Origin: Trichomonas tenax
Lineage: Eukaryota > Parabasalia > Trichomonadida > Trichomonadidae
NCBI GenBank assembly: GCA_023091735.1
Contig: JALKBU010001091.1
Location: 1-16,934, forward strand
Length of the DNA stretch: 16,934 nt
Direction of reading: 5' to 3'
How positions within the stretch are numbered: position 1 is the stretch's first letter; every line of letters starts with the position of its first letter. Below are positions 7,832 to 16,633 of this stretch, piece by piece. The position numbers and the translations under genes were made by a program. The notes below the pieces were generated by a model that saw only the letters and a program-made list of their open reading frames with translations, made no database searches and was not told the origin of the DNA.

Positions 7832-9094
7832 ATGAAACTAAAAAATCAACAGACACAGCTTTCTTCGACAATTATATTCGCGATTTCCGGTGCAATCGTC
7901 TTTGTTCTCGCTGGCCTCGCGTATTGGATTCTTAGGCCTTCAGATTTAACACAATTGTTGGATCAACCGATTCCATACGTCCCAGACGACAAGCTTATAT
8001 CGAAACTTCGCGAGTACACCGAGGAGCAGAAGCACGAAGACATTTTGTTGATCTACGGACCCAATGGCATCGGAAAAACACGTGGAATTCTCGAATTCTC
8101 GAAAAAATACAGAAAAGAGGGTAACTTGGTTATCGACCTCGATTTGGTGACATACTCCAACTACGCTACAGCGAACGATTTGATCGATCACATTTGCACA
8201 GCAATTCTCAACGCATTCCGCGAGCTCGACGGAACACCATACAAGGCGAACGTCCTCAAGGAGGTTATTGATCGCGTTGCTGCAACAACATCATTTATCG
8301 CAACAAATAAGATCGGAAAGCACTACTTCGTCGGCCTTATTCGCGATCCACTGCTCCAGAAGGCCGCTTCTTACCTCATTTCTGCTGTTGAATCGACATC
8401 GACAAATGCGAATATTAAGGCAATCACATTATATGAGGCATTAGAGACATTGAACGAGGCTCTTCACACATTAATTGTTGTCCATGAGCCATACAAGCTC
8501 TACCAGAACCAGGGATGCAAGGAATATTGCGTTGAAACAACACAATTCTTCGGAAAGATTTTCGGCAGCGCATCACATCAGTTCACAACAGGCGTCATCT
8601 TCGATCTCGCCGACCAGAACAAGCTATCCCTCTTCGCTAAGCCAGGCTATCAGTACGTCCGCGTGTTTGAATTCTCGATGGAAACAGGTGCTTCTCAGTT
8701 GAATGACGTCTTCGGCGCTCCGCAGTACAAGAGCATCTATCAGTCATTCGGCGGTGTCGGCGTCTACTTCGCCCGCACAAATGAGCTCCTCTTGAGTGGC
8801 TACAACTTGCTTGAAGCACAGAAGCTCCTTCTCGATGATGTCAAGTTCAAGGTCCAGAAAGTTATCAACACAGCTGCTGATCAGAAGGTCATGATTGACT
8901 GCCTCCGTGATCTCGTCTCCAAGGCTCCAACAAAGCCAAATCCACCGAAGGAGGTTAAGGAGCCTCTGATTGCTGAAGGTTTGTTCTTCTATGTTAATGA
9001 GAAATTGGATCAGATCCAACCATCTTCTGCTGTTGTTGTTACTGCAATTCTTGATACTTTGAAGATCGACAAGAAGTCTCTTACAAAGAAATAA
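7832..9094 (+). CDS. Membrane-anchored P-loop ATPase (AAA+/STAND-like), function unknown
   Basis: The 420-residue product has an N-terminal membrane helix at about 12-34, then a soluble NTPase domain. ILLIYGPNGIGKT at 71-83 is a Walker A motif on its beta strand. LIVVHEP at 214-220 looks like a Walker B strand ending in an acidic residue, and GVIFDLADQNK at 254-264 sits where a sensor-1 strand is expected. FGGVGVYF at 306-313 resembles the GG-x-P region that closes the lid in archaeal-type/STAND ATPases. These features suggest the PF01637-like Arch_ATPase or a related AAA+ clan. I know no named homologue. The single anchor would place the ATPase on one face of an endomembrane or organelle. 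ATG 7832 is chosen because the frame upstream begins only with GTG. Codons often end in C, as in DRC1 and the talin-like gene, which suggests good expression. It converges on the talin-like gene with 112 bases between. Confidence 0.75.
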   Translation: MKLKNQQTQLSSTIIFAISGAIVFVLAGLAYWILRPSDLTQLLDQPIPYVPDDKLISKLREYTEEQKHEDILLIYGPNGIGKTRGILEFSKKYRKEGNLVIDLDLVTYSNYATANDLIDHICTAILNAFRELDGTPYKANVLKEVIDRVAATTSFIATNKIGKHYFVGLIRDPLLQKAASYLISAVESTSTNANIKAITLYEALETLNEALHTLIVVHEPYKLYQNQGCKEYCVETTQFFGKIFGSASHQFTTGVIFDLADQNKLSLFAKPGYQYVRVFEFSMETGASQLNDVFGAPQYKSIYQSFGGVGVYFARTNELLLSGYNLLEAQKLLLDDVKFKVQKVINTAADQKVMIDCLRDLVSKAPTKPNPPKEVKEPLIAEGLFFYVNEKLDQIQPSSAVVVTAILDTLKIDKKSLTKK

Positions 9095-9202
9095 GATCTT
9101 TATTTAAATATTCAACATAAACTTAATTTTGAATTTTTAAACTGGTTTCCCTAAAATTAGAAAAAATTAAGAAAAGTTTGATTAAGCAAAGATAATCAAA
9201 TT

Positions 9203-9206
9203 TTTA
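9203..9206 (-). terminator. UAAA polyadenylation signal after the talin-like gene
   Basis: The minus-strand sequence reads TAATAAAA across the stop, so TAAA begins directly after the TAA at 9207-9209. Sequence match only. Confidence 0.4.
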
Positions 9207-12200
9207 TTATGTTCTTACGATCTGCCTCTTCCTGATTGATCTCTGGAAATCAGCAGCCACGTTCATAGCCTTAGTTTCTCTGTCTATGACGGCCTGCATA
9301 TCTGGGATACCAATACCGCGTCTTGCGAGGTTAGCTTCTTCATCAGCCTCAGCAACTTTTCTTCTGATCATGAAGAGGAACTCTCTAACAGCAAGCTGAG
9401 CATCATTTGTGCACTGGAGTGTCTTGCCGCTTCCCATCTCCTTGACGCAGTTAATGATCTGGTCCATGGAGTAAAGGACGATGCCGCAGACAGAACGTGA
9501 GAAGTATGGAGCTGAATATTCAATGTTCATAACAAGTGGTAAGTCCTTCTCAATGGCTTCAACACCTGTAGCAAGCTGCTGAATAGCAGCGATATTTCTC
9601 ATCTTTGTAGCAACCATCTGTGTGAAAACATAGAAAATGTTCTCGTTGAACTTCGTGATAAATGTCGCGAAGTCTGGTCTCAAGTCAACGTGGGACTTTC
9701 TGATATCGATAACAGTCTTGATTCTCATGCCGAGCTCGACCTTCATCTTGATGTTGATGAGTCTGTTTCTCAGCTGTGAGATCATCATTGTTGTTGTTCT
9801 GAATTCGTACTCGCTTGTGCTATCATCGACAAGCTTTCTGGCGGCTCTGTTGGAATCCTCACAAAGAACGAAGTGTGTGAATTCTGTGAGAGCGCGTGCG
9901 GCCTCGTGGAAGCCTGGGCGTGTCTGCTGACTAAGGAGGAAGACAGACAAAGCACCAAGTGTCTTAGCGCGGCGTGGAGACTCAACAACAGCCATAACTT
10001 TTTCTGTGAATGTCTCGATGAATGGAAGGAATGCTCTATCGCGCTTCATATCGAAAGCGGCTTCTTCGATGAGGATCTTGAAGCTCTCTCTGCACTTCTC
10101 GAATGTGCGGTGGCCAACTGTGCCCGGATCTTCATCGATGGAGTACTGCCTGAAGAGGTTCATGACTCTCCACAACTGTGTGTTGAGGGTTCTGTACTTC
10201 TTGGAGCATTCTCTCTCGAACTCTCTGACGTTCTTTCTCAAGTTCGTGGCAGCAGAGACAGCATCCATCGAGCTCTGCTTGGCCTGGTCAGCCAACTGGT
10301 GGACATCGATGTCGCCTTCGACTTCCTTGTAGAGGTCCTTTGTTGGATCGCAGACCTCTGTGAGGTGTCTCAAGTTTTCTGGAACATGGGACTCGACAGT
10401 GAAAGCGATTTCGACAAGTGTCTCTGTCTTAGCGAGCGTCATCTGCATGATGAAGCGCTGGATATCGACCTGTGTGGAAGAACCCTGGAAGAGTGGACCG
10501 TTCTGATCAAGGTAGTCAACGATTGGTAAGAGAGCCAAAACTCTTGCATCATCGATTGGGAACTGTGTGAGCTGCTGTCTAAGATCGTTGGCTGGGTTAA
10601 CCGATTGGAAGGCGGCATCAAGAGCAGTCTGGCAACGCTCGCAGGAAGCGGAAGCGTTGTACATTCCGTACTTGATGAAGGAGCGCTCAACATCGATCCT
10701 AACTTCGTTGAAAGCAATGATGCATGGCTCGTGTGTTGATTCTGGGGCCATACCAAGGATTGTCTTGATGAAGACGGAAAGCTTCTTGAGCTTCTCTTCA
10801 GCCTCATTGAGGTTATCAATTCTGCTGGAGAGAGACTCAAGGATCTCGTGAGAAAGCTTGAGCTGGTGGCGTGTCTCATCTGGAACGATCTTCTCGATCT
10901 TGTCGAGTGGTGTGGAAAGTTCCTTTGGTGGATTCTCGACGAAGCAGTCGCTGAGAGCCTTGTTCTGCTTTTCGACTTCATCGTGCATAGCTGTAGCGAC
11001 CATGATCAAGTACTGTCTTGTTGGCTCGTTTGGATCGTATGTGTTAGCGTGTGTGATGGTGTCTTTAGACAATTGGACGATCTGTGCGAAGTTCTCTGTG
11101 AGCTTCTTGTACTCAAGAGAGTAGCAGTTGATGTTCTCGAAGTCGGAGATGAGCTGGAGGAGGTTATCCTTGATGTTCTGGATGACAGACTTCTGGTCGG
11201 ACATGTCGTTGATCCAGTAGTAGACGAAGAGGAGATAGAGAACAGCGCGGATGCATGAAATTGCCAATGGGCGCAAGATGAACTGTGACTTGTCAACAAT
11301 CATTCCTCCAATCGTTTCCATGGCCTTGTTGAGTGTCTCTGTGAACTTCTTTGATGCCTCATTGAGAGCGTGGTTAGACTCCTGAGCGGATGTTGACAAA
11401 ACAGCCATTTGCTCGGTGATCTGCTTTTGCTCGCTCTTTGAAACCTTCTGAACAATGAGCTTCTGCGCAAGCTGATCGCGCTCACCAAGGATAGCGTAGT
11501 ACTGGGAGTCAGCATTAGCGAGATTCTCCATATCATTATAAATTGCCATTGCTGTTGTTTCATCAATAAGTCTGCAGAGAGATGTTGTGAGCTTGACACA
11601 TGAGAAGTACGTCTTGTCGGTCAACTTGTTCTGGCTGAAATCTAGAACATAGTTTGCATTCTGGCGCTTAATGTAATCAATAAGGATGTGGACAACGCGC
11701 GTTGTGATCTGTGAGAGCTCGAAACGTGGAATTTCAGAATAGTAGCTGAAAAGTTGAGCGAATGGTGGAATTGGGACAGAAGCAAATGAATCGCTGCTTC
11801 CGCGTGAATCTGAGCCGCGCTTAGCACCTGGAGATTTCAGTCTGGCGACGATTGTCTTGAAAACGTTCTGGATATCTTCGCTTGATGTAATTCTGATCTG
11901 CATTGGGCCCTTTTGTGAATCGAACTCGAACTTGAATGTGTCGAGTCCCTCCATCTGGAGGTTCTTAAACCCAGTGAGATTGAACTGATCAAGGAAGGTT
12001 GTAGAGTTCTGCTTGTAGAACTTGAGAACGGAGTAACCTAAAGAGATTGTGACTTTATCCTTAGATGGTTTCTTTCCGATAAGACCCATATACCTTTCAC
12101 CGTTGATAACAATTGACATAAAGTGGATATAATTGATCAAATAGTCAACGAGATCATTTGTGAAGTTATCAGCTGGCTTAAGCTTCTTATATGTAGAAAT

Positions 12201-12884
12201 GGCATCATTTATGAATTTCTTAGAGTCTGTGATTGTCTTTGGCAGTAATTTCTGCAATTCTGCTTCAAGGACTTGTTTAGACTCAGAGGATTTGTACGGA
12301 CCGTTGGCTTTGAGCATGAAAGATGCCATGACGTAAGAAACATCTTTGTCTGTGCAAGAAAGAGCTCCCGAAATAAAATCTGCCTGAAGCAACTGGCAGA
12401 GCTGATCCGTCTCCAGCCTCGAAACGACGAACTGCGATGCGAATGGCGCTTGAGAGGCGAAAGTTCCGTCGTGATCAAGCGTTGTATTCTTTGCTGAAAT
12501 CGTGTAAAAGCGTGGATCGAGTAATTGGCTTTGAATACAGACCGTTCTTATGACCTCCTTTACGAGGAAGTTAGACTTTATTGTCATTGATATATTTCTG
12601 TTGAATGGGTCTTGAATTGTAATTTGATAAGATTCCGGAACGACAAGAAGCTGCTGTTGCTGGGAAAGCTTCAAATCTCCAAGTTTCGTTTCAGGTGATA
12701 TATAATCGTATGTTTGTTGACCATTGGAAACGTAAATCTGACAAGATGGTAAAACTTTATCAGGAAAACACTGGATGGCGTACTCCAAAATAGCAGTGAC
12801 TTCCTTGTCGATGCCGAAATTGTGCTCTACAACATTCAAATTTGTCTGCGGGAAGAGAATACGGACAGTTAACTCTTCGCCCAT
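9207..12884 (-). CDS. Talin-like FERM-domain protein
   Basis: This 1225-residue protein has a talin-type head and a long helical rod. Residues 1-85 and 86-155 look like two ubiquitin-like lobes (F0/F1). Residues about 156-260 form a helical F2 lobe. Residues about 261-350 resemble the talin F3/PTB lobe: KDKVTISLG, then FNLTGFKNL, then FKFEF, then a C-terminal helix. A Ser/Gly/Arg-rich linker (351-375) leads to a helix-rich rod to the end. In animals and amoebae, talins couple membrane receptors to actin. I do not recognise the C-terminal I/LWEQ actin-binding module, and the protein is about half the usual talin length. A hydrophobic stretch at about 541-558 is probably a buried rod helix but could touch membrane. 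The start is well supported by TCATTT at 12896-12891 on the minus strand, about 10 bases before the ATG. Its partner in trichomonads is unknown. Confidence 0.8.
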   Translation of the reverse strand: MGEELTVRILFPQTNLNVVEHNFGIDKEVTAILEYAIQCFPDKVLPSCQIYVSNGQQTYDYISPETKLGDLKLSQQQQLLVVPESYQITIQDPFNRNISMTIKSNFLVKEVIRTVCIQSQLLDPRFYTISAKNTTLDHDGTFASQAPFASQFVVSRLETDQLCQLLQADFISGALSCTDKDVSYVMASFMLKANGPYKSSESKQVLEAELQKLLPKTITDSKKFINDAISTYKKLKPADNFTNDLVDYLINYIHFMSIVINGERYMGLIGKKPSKDKVTISLGYSVLKFYKQNSTTFLDQFNLTGFKNLQMEGLDTFKFEFDSQKGPMQIRITSSEDIQNVFKTIVARLKSPGAKRGSDSRGSSDSFASVPIPPFAQLFSYYSEIPRFELSQITTRVVHILIDYIKRQNANYVLDFSQNKLTDKTYFSCVKLTTSLCRLIDETTAMAIYNDMENLANADSQYYAILGERDQLAQKLIVQKVSKSEQKQITEQMAVLSTSAQESNHALNEASKKFTETLNKAMETIGGMIVDKSQFILRPLAISCIRAVLYLLFVYYWINDMSDQKSVIQNIKDNLLQLISDFENINCYSLEYKKLTENFAQIVQLSKDTITHANTYDPNEPTRQYLIMVATAMHDEVEKQNKALSDCFVENPPKELSTPLDKIEKIVPDETRHQLKLSHEILESLSSRIDNLNEAEEKLKKLSVFIKTILGMAPESTHEPCIIAFNEVRIDVERSFIKYGMYNASASCERCQTALDAAFQSVNPANDLRQQLTQFPIDDARVLALLPIVDYLDQNGPLFQGSSTQVDIQRFIMQMTLAKTETLVEIAFTVESHVPENLRHLTEVCDPTKDLYKEVEGDIDVHQLADQAKQSSMDAVSAATNLRKNVREFERECSKKYRTLNTQLWRVMNLFRQYSIDEDPGTVGHRTFEKCRESFKILIEEAAFDMKRDRAFLPFIETFTEKVMAVVESPRRAKTLGALSVFLLSQQTRPGFHEAARALTEFTHFVLCEDSNRAARKLVDDSTSEYEFRTTTMMISQLRNRLINIKMKVELGMRIKTVIDIRKSHVDLRPDFATFITKFNENIFYVFTQMVATKMRNIAAIQQLATGVEAIEKDLPLVMNIEYSAPYFSRSVCGIVLYSMDQIINCVKEMGSGKTLQCTNDAQLAVREFLFMIRRKVAEADEEANLARRGIGIPDMQAVIDRETKAMNVAADFQRSIRKRQIVRT

Positions 12885-12890
12885 TAATTT

Positions 12891-12896
12891 AAATGA
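12891..12896 (-). promoter_or_regulatory. Initiator (Inr) of the talin-like gene
   Basis: The minus strand reads TCATTT here, a full match to TCAY(T/A)Y. The presumed +1 A (plus-strand position 12894) lies about 10 bases from the ATG at 12884. This is the best-placed initiator in the window besides that of the kinase. Confidence 0.65.
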
Positions 12897-13692
12897 TTTA
12901 CATTATTTTATTTCTTCATTTTATTTTTATTCAAGATTTGTGACCTCAATAAACGCATGATCTGCACTCTCCTTCAATCTCCAACCTTTGCTATAAACTT
13001 TTTGGCATCTGAAAAGAAGTGTTTTATCTCTCAAATTTAGTTTTTAGCGACCAAAATTGGCGACATTATCATTATCATTATGTATATGTTATAATAAACC
13101 ATATTTTAAAAAGCGGATAAGGTTAAAAGTCACGTTTTTCACAATTTATTTGACACCGTTTACATTAATAAAATAGTATATATGATGCTAGTCATTTTTC
13201 ATCGTTTTTATTTTTGAATACTTTATTTTTATTAATCAATAATTTCAGCATATTCATTGGGAGGCTATGAGTATAAGTTGGTGTATCACATTAAAAACAT
13301 GTAATGTGTACATGCATCTATGCATATTGTCATCTCCGCAATGATTTCGTGTATTTATAAATTAAGATACTGAACAATAATTCATTTAGGAGCTTGTATT
13401 ATTTGTAATATGTTATTATGTTGTTGGCATGTGATATACTTATAATAATATTGCTATTTACTCAATAATAAGCTGATATCAAATTGTTAATGAAAAATAT
13501 GAAACAATATTATATGTTTAACACCACAACTATGTATGGCATCACATAAGAGTTATATTTGCCCATACATGTTTGATCTGGTTCTGACTCCCAGAGTTGA
13601 TATACTTCTATCTGAAACGAAGGATTTGAGAATCTGAATTTATCAAAGTTATTTAAATTTGGTTTTACCATAACAAATCATTATATTTAACA

Positions 13693-13940
13693 ATCAGATT
13701 CCATATATTTTGACATGTAAAGTGTCAAAATTTAATTTTTCATAAAGAAATAGATATTTGAAATATACGACAAAAGTGACGTATTTTGAAAAGTTTACAA
13801 AAAGCAACTTTTTAAATTATGTCACTTTTGTCAATATGGGAGTTATTTGATAGTAGGCTTTGAGTGATCCACTTTTCTAGAAAAGGTGACAAATTTACAT
13901 ATCAGATTATATATTTTACACGTCAGAATATGACACGTAA
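13693..13940. repeat. Direct repeats flanking nested inverted repeats
   Basis: ATCAGATT plus ATATATTTT plus ACA(Y)GT occurs at 13693-13718 and again at 13901-13923, with small gaps. Between and within these lie inverted repeats. ATTTTGACA (13707-13715) pairs with TGTCAAAAT (13723-13731). GACAAAAGTGAC (13769-13780) pairs perfectly with GTCACTTTTGTC (13821-13832). Inside that pair, AAAAGTT (13789-13795) pairs with AACTTTT (13806-13812). CTTTTCTAGAAAAG (13872-13885) is a perfect palindrome. A quasi-palindrome TTAC..GTCA/TGAC..GTAA spans 13916-13940. It could be a degenerate miniature element or a structured non-coding locus. Confidence 0.6.
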
Positions 13941-14165
13941 TGTATAAATTGTGATTCTCAAGTGGAACCACCCAATGAATTGTTCACGAATTCTTTGGCT
14001 TGCAACGTTGCCATTCAGCGAAATTTCATGCGATTTCGACTTGTAGCTAGTGCCACACAAACAAATTATTAATAATGTCGGTTTTTTTGCTTGAGGACAA
14101 TTTGACACTCTACAAAAATACTTTATTGTCAGTTTTTCTAGAAACCTGCACAGCCCAGTAGGCAT
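13923..14165 (-). other. Doubtful 80-codon open frame
   Basis: An ATG-started frame of 80 codons with five cysteines and less A/T-biased composition than its surroundings. I do not recognise it and see no initiator upstream. It may be a relic of a larger gene or chance. Low confidence as a gene. Confidence 0.2.
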
Positions 14166-14257
14166 CTAAAGAAATATGGAATATTAGATCTGGTTATGGA
14201 TAATTATAGGCAAAAAAATAGAATTTATACAATATTTTTTTGTTAAATCTCTTTCTT

Positions 14258-14370
14258 ACACACAGTGTGGTGGGTCACCACACTGTGTAGAATCACACTG
14301 TGAGAGAGAGAGAGACTGAGCACACTCACTAAGGGCTCCACAAAATGGCCTTCAAGGCTGAAGGGACCCT
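14258..14370. repeat. GC-richer hairpin island with (GA)7
   Basis: ACACAGTGTGGTG (14260-14272) and CACCACACTGTGT (14276-14288) form a perfect 13-bp stem with a three-base loop. A further CACACTGTG follows at 14294-14302, then a (GA)7 run at 14302-14315. Two more short stems lie downstream: CCTTCA 14349-14354 / TGAAGG 14359-14364, and AGGG 14362-14365 / CCCT 14367-14370. The composition differs sharply from the A+T-rich flanks. It may be a transposon end, an RNA gene or a cruciform; none is proven. Confidence 0.55.
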
Positions 14371-14435
14371 GAAGCACACCTTATCAGCCTCTCGAACAAA
14401 ACTCAACACATTATCTCATTGATTGATTTCCGATT

Positions 14436-14441
14436 TCATTT
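14436..14441 (+). promoter_or_regulatory. Initiator-like element upstream of the ankyrin pseudogene
   Basis: TCATTT fits the initiator consensus, but the presumed +1 at 14438 lies 45 bases before the ATG at 14483, longer than usual. It may be a relic of the promoter. Confidence 0.3.
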
Positions 14442-14482
14442 TTTTTTTGTTTATTTGACTTCGCAAAAAGTGAAACTATTTA

Positions 14483-16633
14483 ATGTCTAAAATTGATTCT
14501 TTGAAAGATTTGGATGGAATTGTAGATAAATAAATGAATAAGCCTGTTTTTGTGGATCACTCAGAGTCAGAAAAAGGATCAAAGACCGAAAATCAGAATA
14601 AATCTTCAATGTTGGATGAAATTCGTAAAAATTACAAGGGATCGAAAGCAATATGATTAAGAATCAAGAAGATAACTCAATAATGATCAGGAACCTCCAA
14701 AATAGAATTTCATCACTTGAGAATATAATTGACTCAATAATTCCTGATATCAATCAATTATCACCTGAAGAATGTCTCAATCGCTATCGCCTCAATGATT
14801 TTGATTCTGTATTTGAATATTTCTGGTTACTGTGCAAATCAAACAATGAAATGGTGTGTCGTATTGCATGCAAACAAGGATTGAGCGAAGTCAAAAATAT
14901 ATTTGGCGAAATTGTATTACTTCAAGCGTGCTTTATTGGAAATCTCGATCTGGTAAAGTTTTTGCTCAAATGCCGTGCAGATTATAACACAGTCACTAAA
15001 AAAGGATTTAATACATTATTGAACGCAGTGAATGGCTTCAATCCGAATGTTATAAAATACCTTATTTCAATAGGTTTTGATAAAGACATTTGGACAGCAA
15101 ACAACGTTGATGCAATGATCATAGCTTCAAGCTATGAAAGACTGGATATCGTTGAATATCTTGAATCAATTGGATGTTCAGTTCATTCACGAATCACAGA
15201 TAATTCTTCATGTTTATTAATCGCAGCATATCATGGATATCTTGATGTTGTTAAATTCTTATATTCTAAAGGCGCAAATGTCAAATGAACGAATAACCAG
15301 GGTGCATCTCCAATTACTGTCGCATCACTCAATGGACATCTTGACATTGTTCAATATTTATTTTCAGTTGGATGCTCTGTGAATACAAAATCTAATAATG
15401 ATGAATCATGTGTCATGTCAGCAACAAGAAACAATCATCTTGAGATTGTCAAATTTTTATGTTCTAAAGGAGCAGATTTTAATGCTGAAGACGCAAATGG
15501 TTTCACTCCTTTAACAACCGCTTGCCGCTATGGCCATGTTGAGTTCTTGAAATATCTTGTTTCACTTGGATGTTCTGCAAATTTAATGAATAAGATTGAA
15601 AACAGATCAGGATTTTCATATGCGTGTTCTCGAGGGCAAAAGAATGTTGTTGATTATCTGTATTCGATGAGTGCAGATATATTTGCAACGAATGAAAAAG
15701 GAGTCTGTCCCATAATATGGGCATGCGCAAATGGAAACCTCCAAATTGTGGAGTTCCTCGAATCGGCAGGTTGTCAAGTTTGATCAAAAACAGAAAATGG
15801 ATATACATGTCTTCATTACGCAAGTATAAATGGACATCTGGAAGTAGTCAAGTTTTTAGTTTATAAAGGAGCAGATCACAACTCGCCTGATCAAAGGAAT
15901 AACGCCCATTGTTTACGCTTCAATGAAAGACCACCGCAATGTCATCGAGTTTCTGGTTTCCATTGGGTGCTCTCCAAATTCCAAATCATGCGAAGGTTTT
16001 ACATGCATCTTTTTAGCTGCTAAGAACGGAAATCTTGAAATTGATTAATTCCTATATTACAACCTTGCTGATCCTAACATTGCAGCAAATAATAGCGACA
16101 CTCCTGTTATTGCCGCTGCAGAAAATGGTCATCTTGAAGCTCTTAAGTTTTTCTACTTAAAATGTGTCGATTTCAACCCCAGAGCAGTTAAAGGAGAAAA
16201 TGCTATGTTTTGCACATGCAAGAATAGCCACATTGATGTTGTGAGATATCTTCATTCCATTAGATTATCAGTAGAATCAAAAATTGATAAAGATGATATC
16301 AATTGTATGATTATTTCAACACTTAATGGTCATCTCGATGTTGCCAATTTTGTGTATTCAAAGGGCGCAGATCCAAAATCACAAATATACATAAGCTATG
16401 ATACACTCCAAATAGCTGCCATCAGAGGCCACGTTGAACTGGTGAAATATCTTCTTTCGCTTGGAATTAACCCAAATAACTACTGCAAATGAGAAGCACC
16501 CATATTTTTGGCAGCAAAGAATGGTCACATTCAAGTCTATAAAGCTCTCATCAACGCTGGTGCCATGTGGCCTGGTATCAGAATGGCGGGAGAGATTCCT
16601 CATGAAACTGCGAAAAAATGGACAATATTTTAA
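14483..16633 (+). pseudogene. Ankyrin-repeat protein pseudogene
   Basis: About 17 ankyrin repeats of 33 residues can be read, but only by crossing several breaks. The first ATG (14483) opens 16 codons to TAA 14531-14533. The same frame continues as a hydrophilic stretch to TGA 14656-14658. The next frame, from about 14629, carries a coiled-coil-like leader and the first repeats. In-frame TGAs lie at 15286-15288 and 15781-15783. Near 15888-15893 the reading moves one frame over; TAA follows at 16046-16048, TGA at 16490-16492, and the natural end is TAA 16631-16633. The longest open pieces are 14653-15288, 15289-15783, 15784 to about 15890, 16049-16492 and 16493-16633. Ankyrin arrays bind proteins, and trichomonads carry very large families with many dead copies. 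Repeat cores (GHLDIVKFL-like) stay well conserved, so decay looks recent. Confidence 0.88.
14926..16590 (+). repeat. Array of about 17 ankyrin repeats with a two-repeat period
   Basis: The 33-residue (99-base) repeats show the usual A-x-x-G-x-x-x-(I/V)-(V/I)-x-(F/Y)-L core. From the third repeat on, two kinds alternate. One ends in S-(I/V/L)-GCS, the other in YSKGAD or close variants. This gives a 66-residue (198-base) higher-order unit. The alternation slips near repeats 12-13 (around 16049-16180) and resumes afterwards. Confidence 0.65.

Larger units (their letters stand above)
12885..14482. other. Long spacer with clustered repeats, no firm gene
   Basis: About 1.6 kb separates the talin-like and ankyrin loci. 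It starts with the talin-like promoter and continues A+T-rich. A repeat cluster lies at 13693-13940, an 80-codon minus-strand open frame at 13923-14165, and a GC-richer hairpin island at 14258-14370. A smaller stem (CATGTA 13298-13303 / TACATG 13309-13314) is followed by two ATGCAT words. No tRNA, rRNA or recognised snRNA was found by eye. Confidence 0.55.

Noticed and set aside
10848..11258. Long plus-strand frames inside the talin-like gene
   Set aside because: They are antisense shadows of a strongly supported coding frame and show no family match.
14258..14370. A tRNA or spliceosomal snRNA gene
   Set aside because: No cloverleaf, no A/B box pair and none of the conserved U1-U6 core sequences were seen by eye.
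14483..16633. Recoded or read-through TGA codons (for example selenocysteine) in the ankyrin gene
   Set aside because: A TAA stop and at least two frame changes accompany the TGAs, and they fall at ordinary finger positions, so simple decay explains them better.
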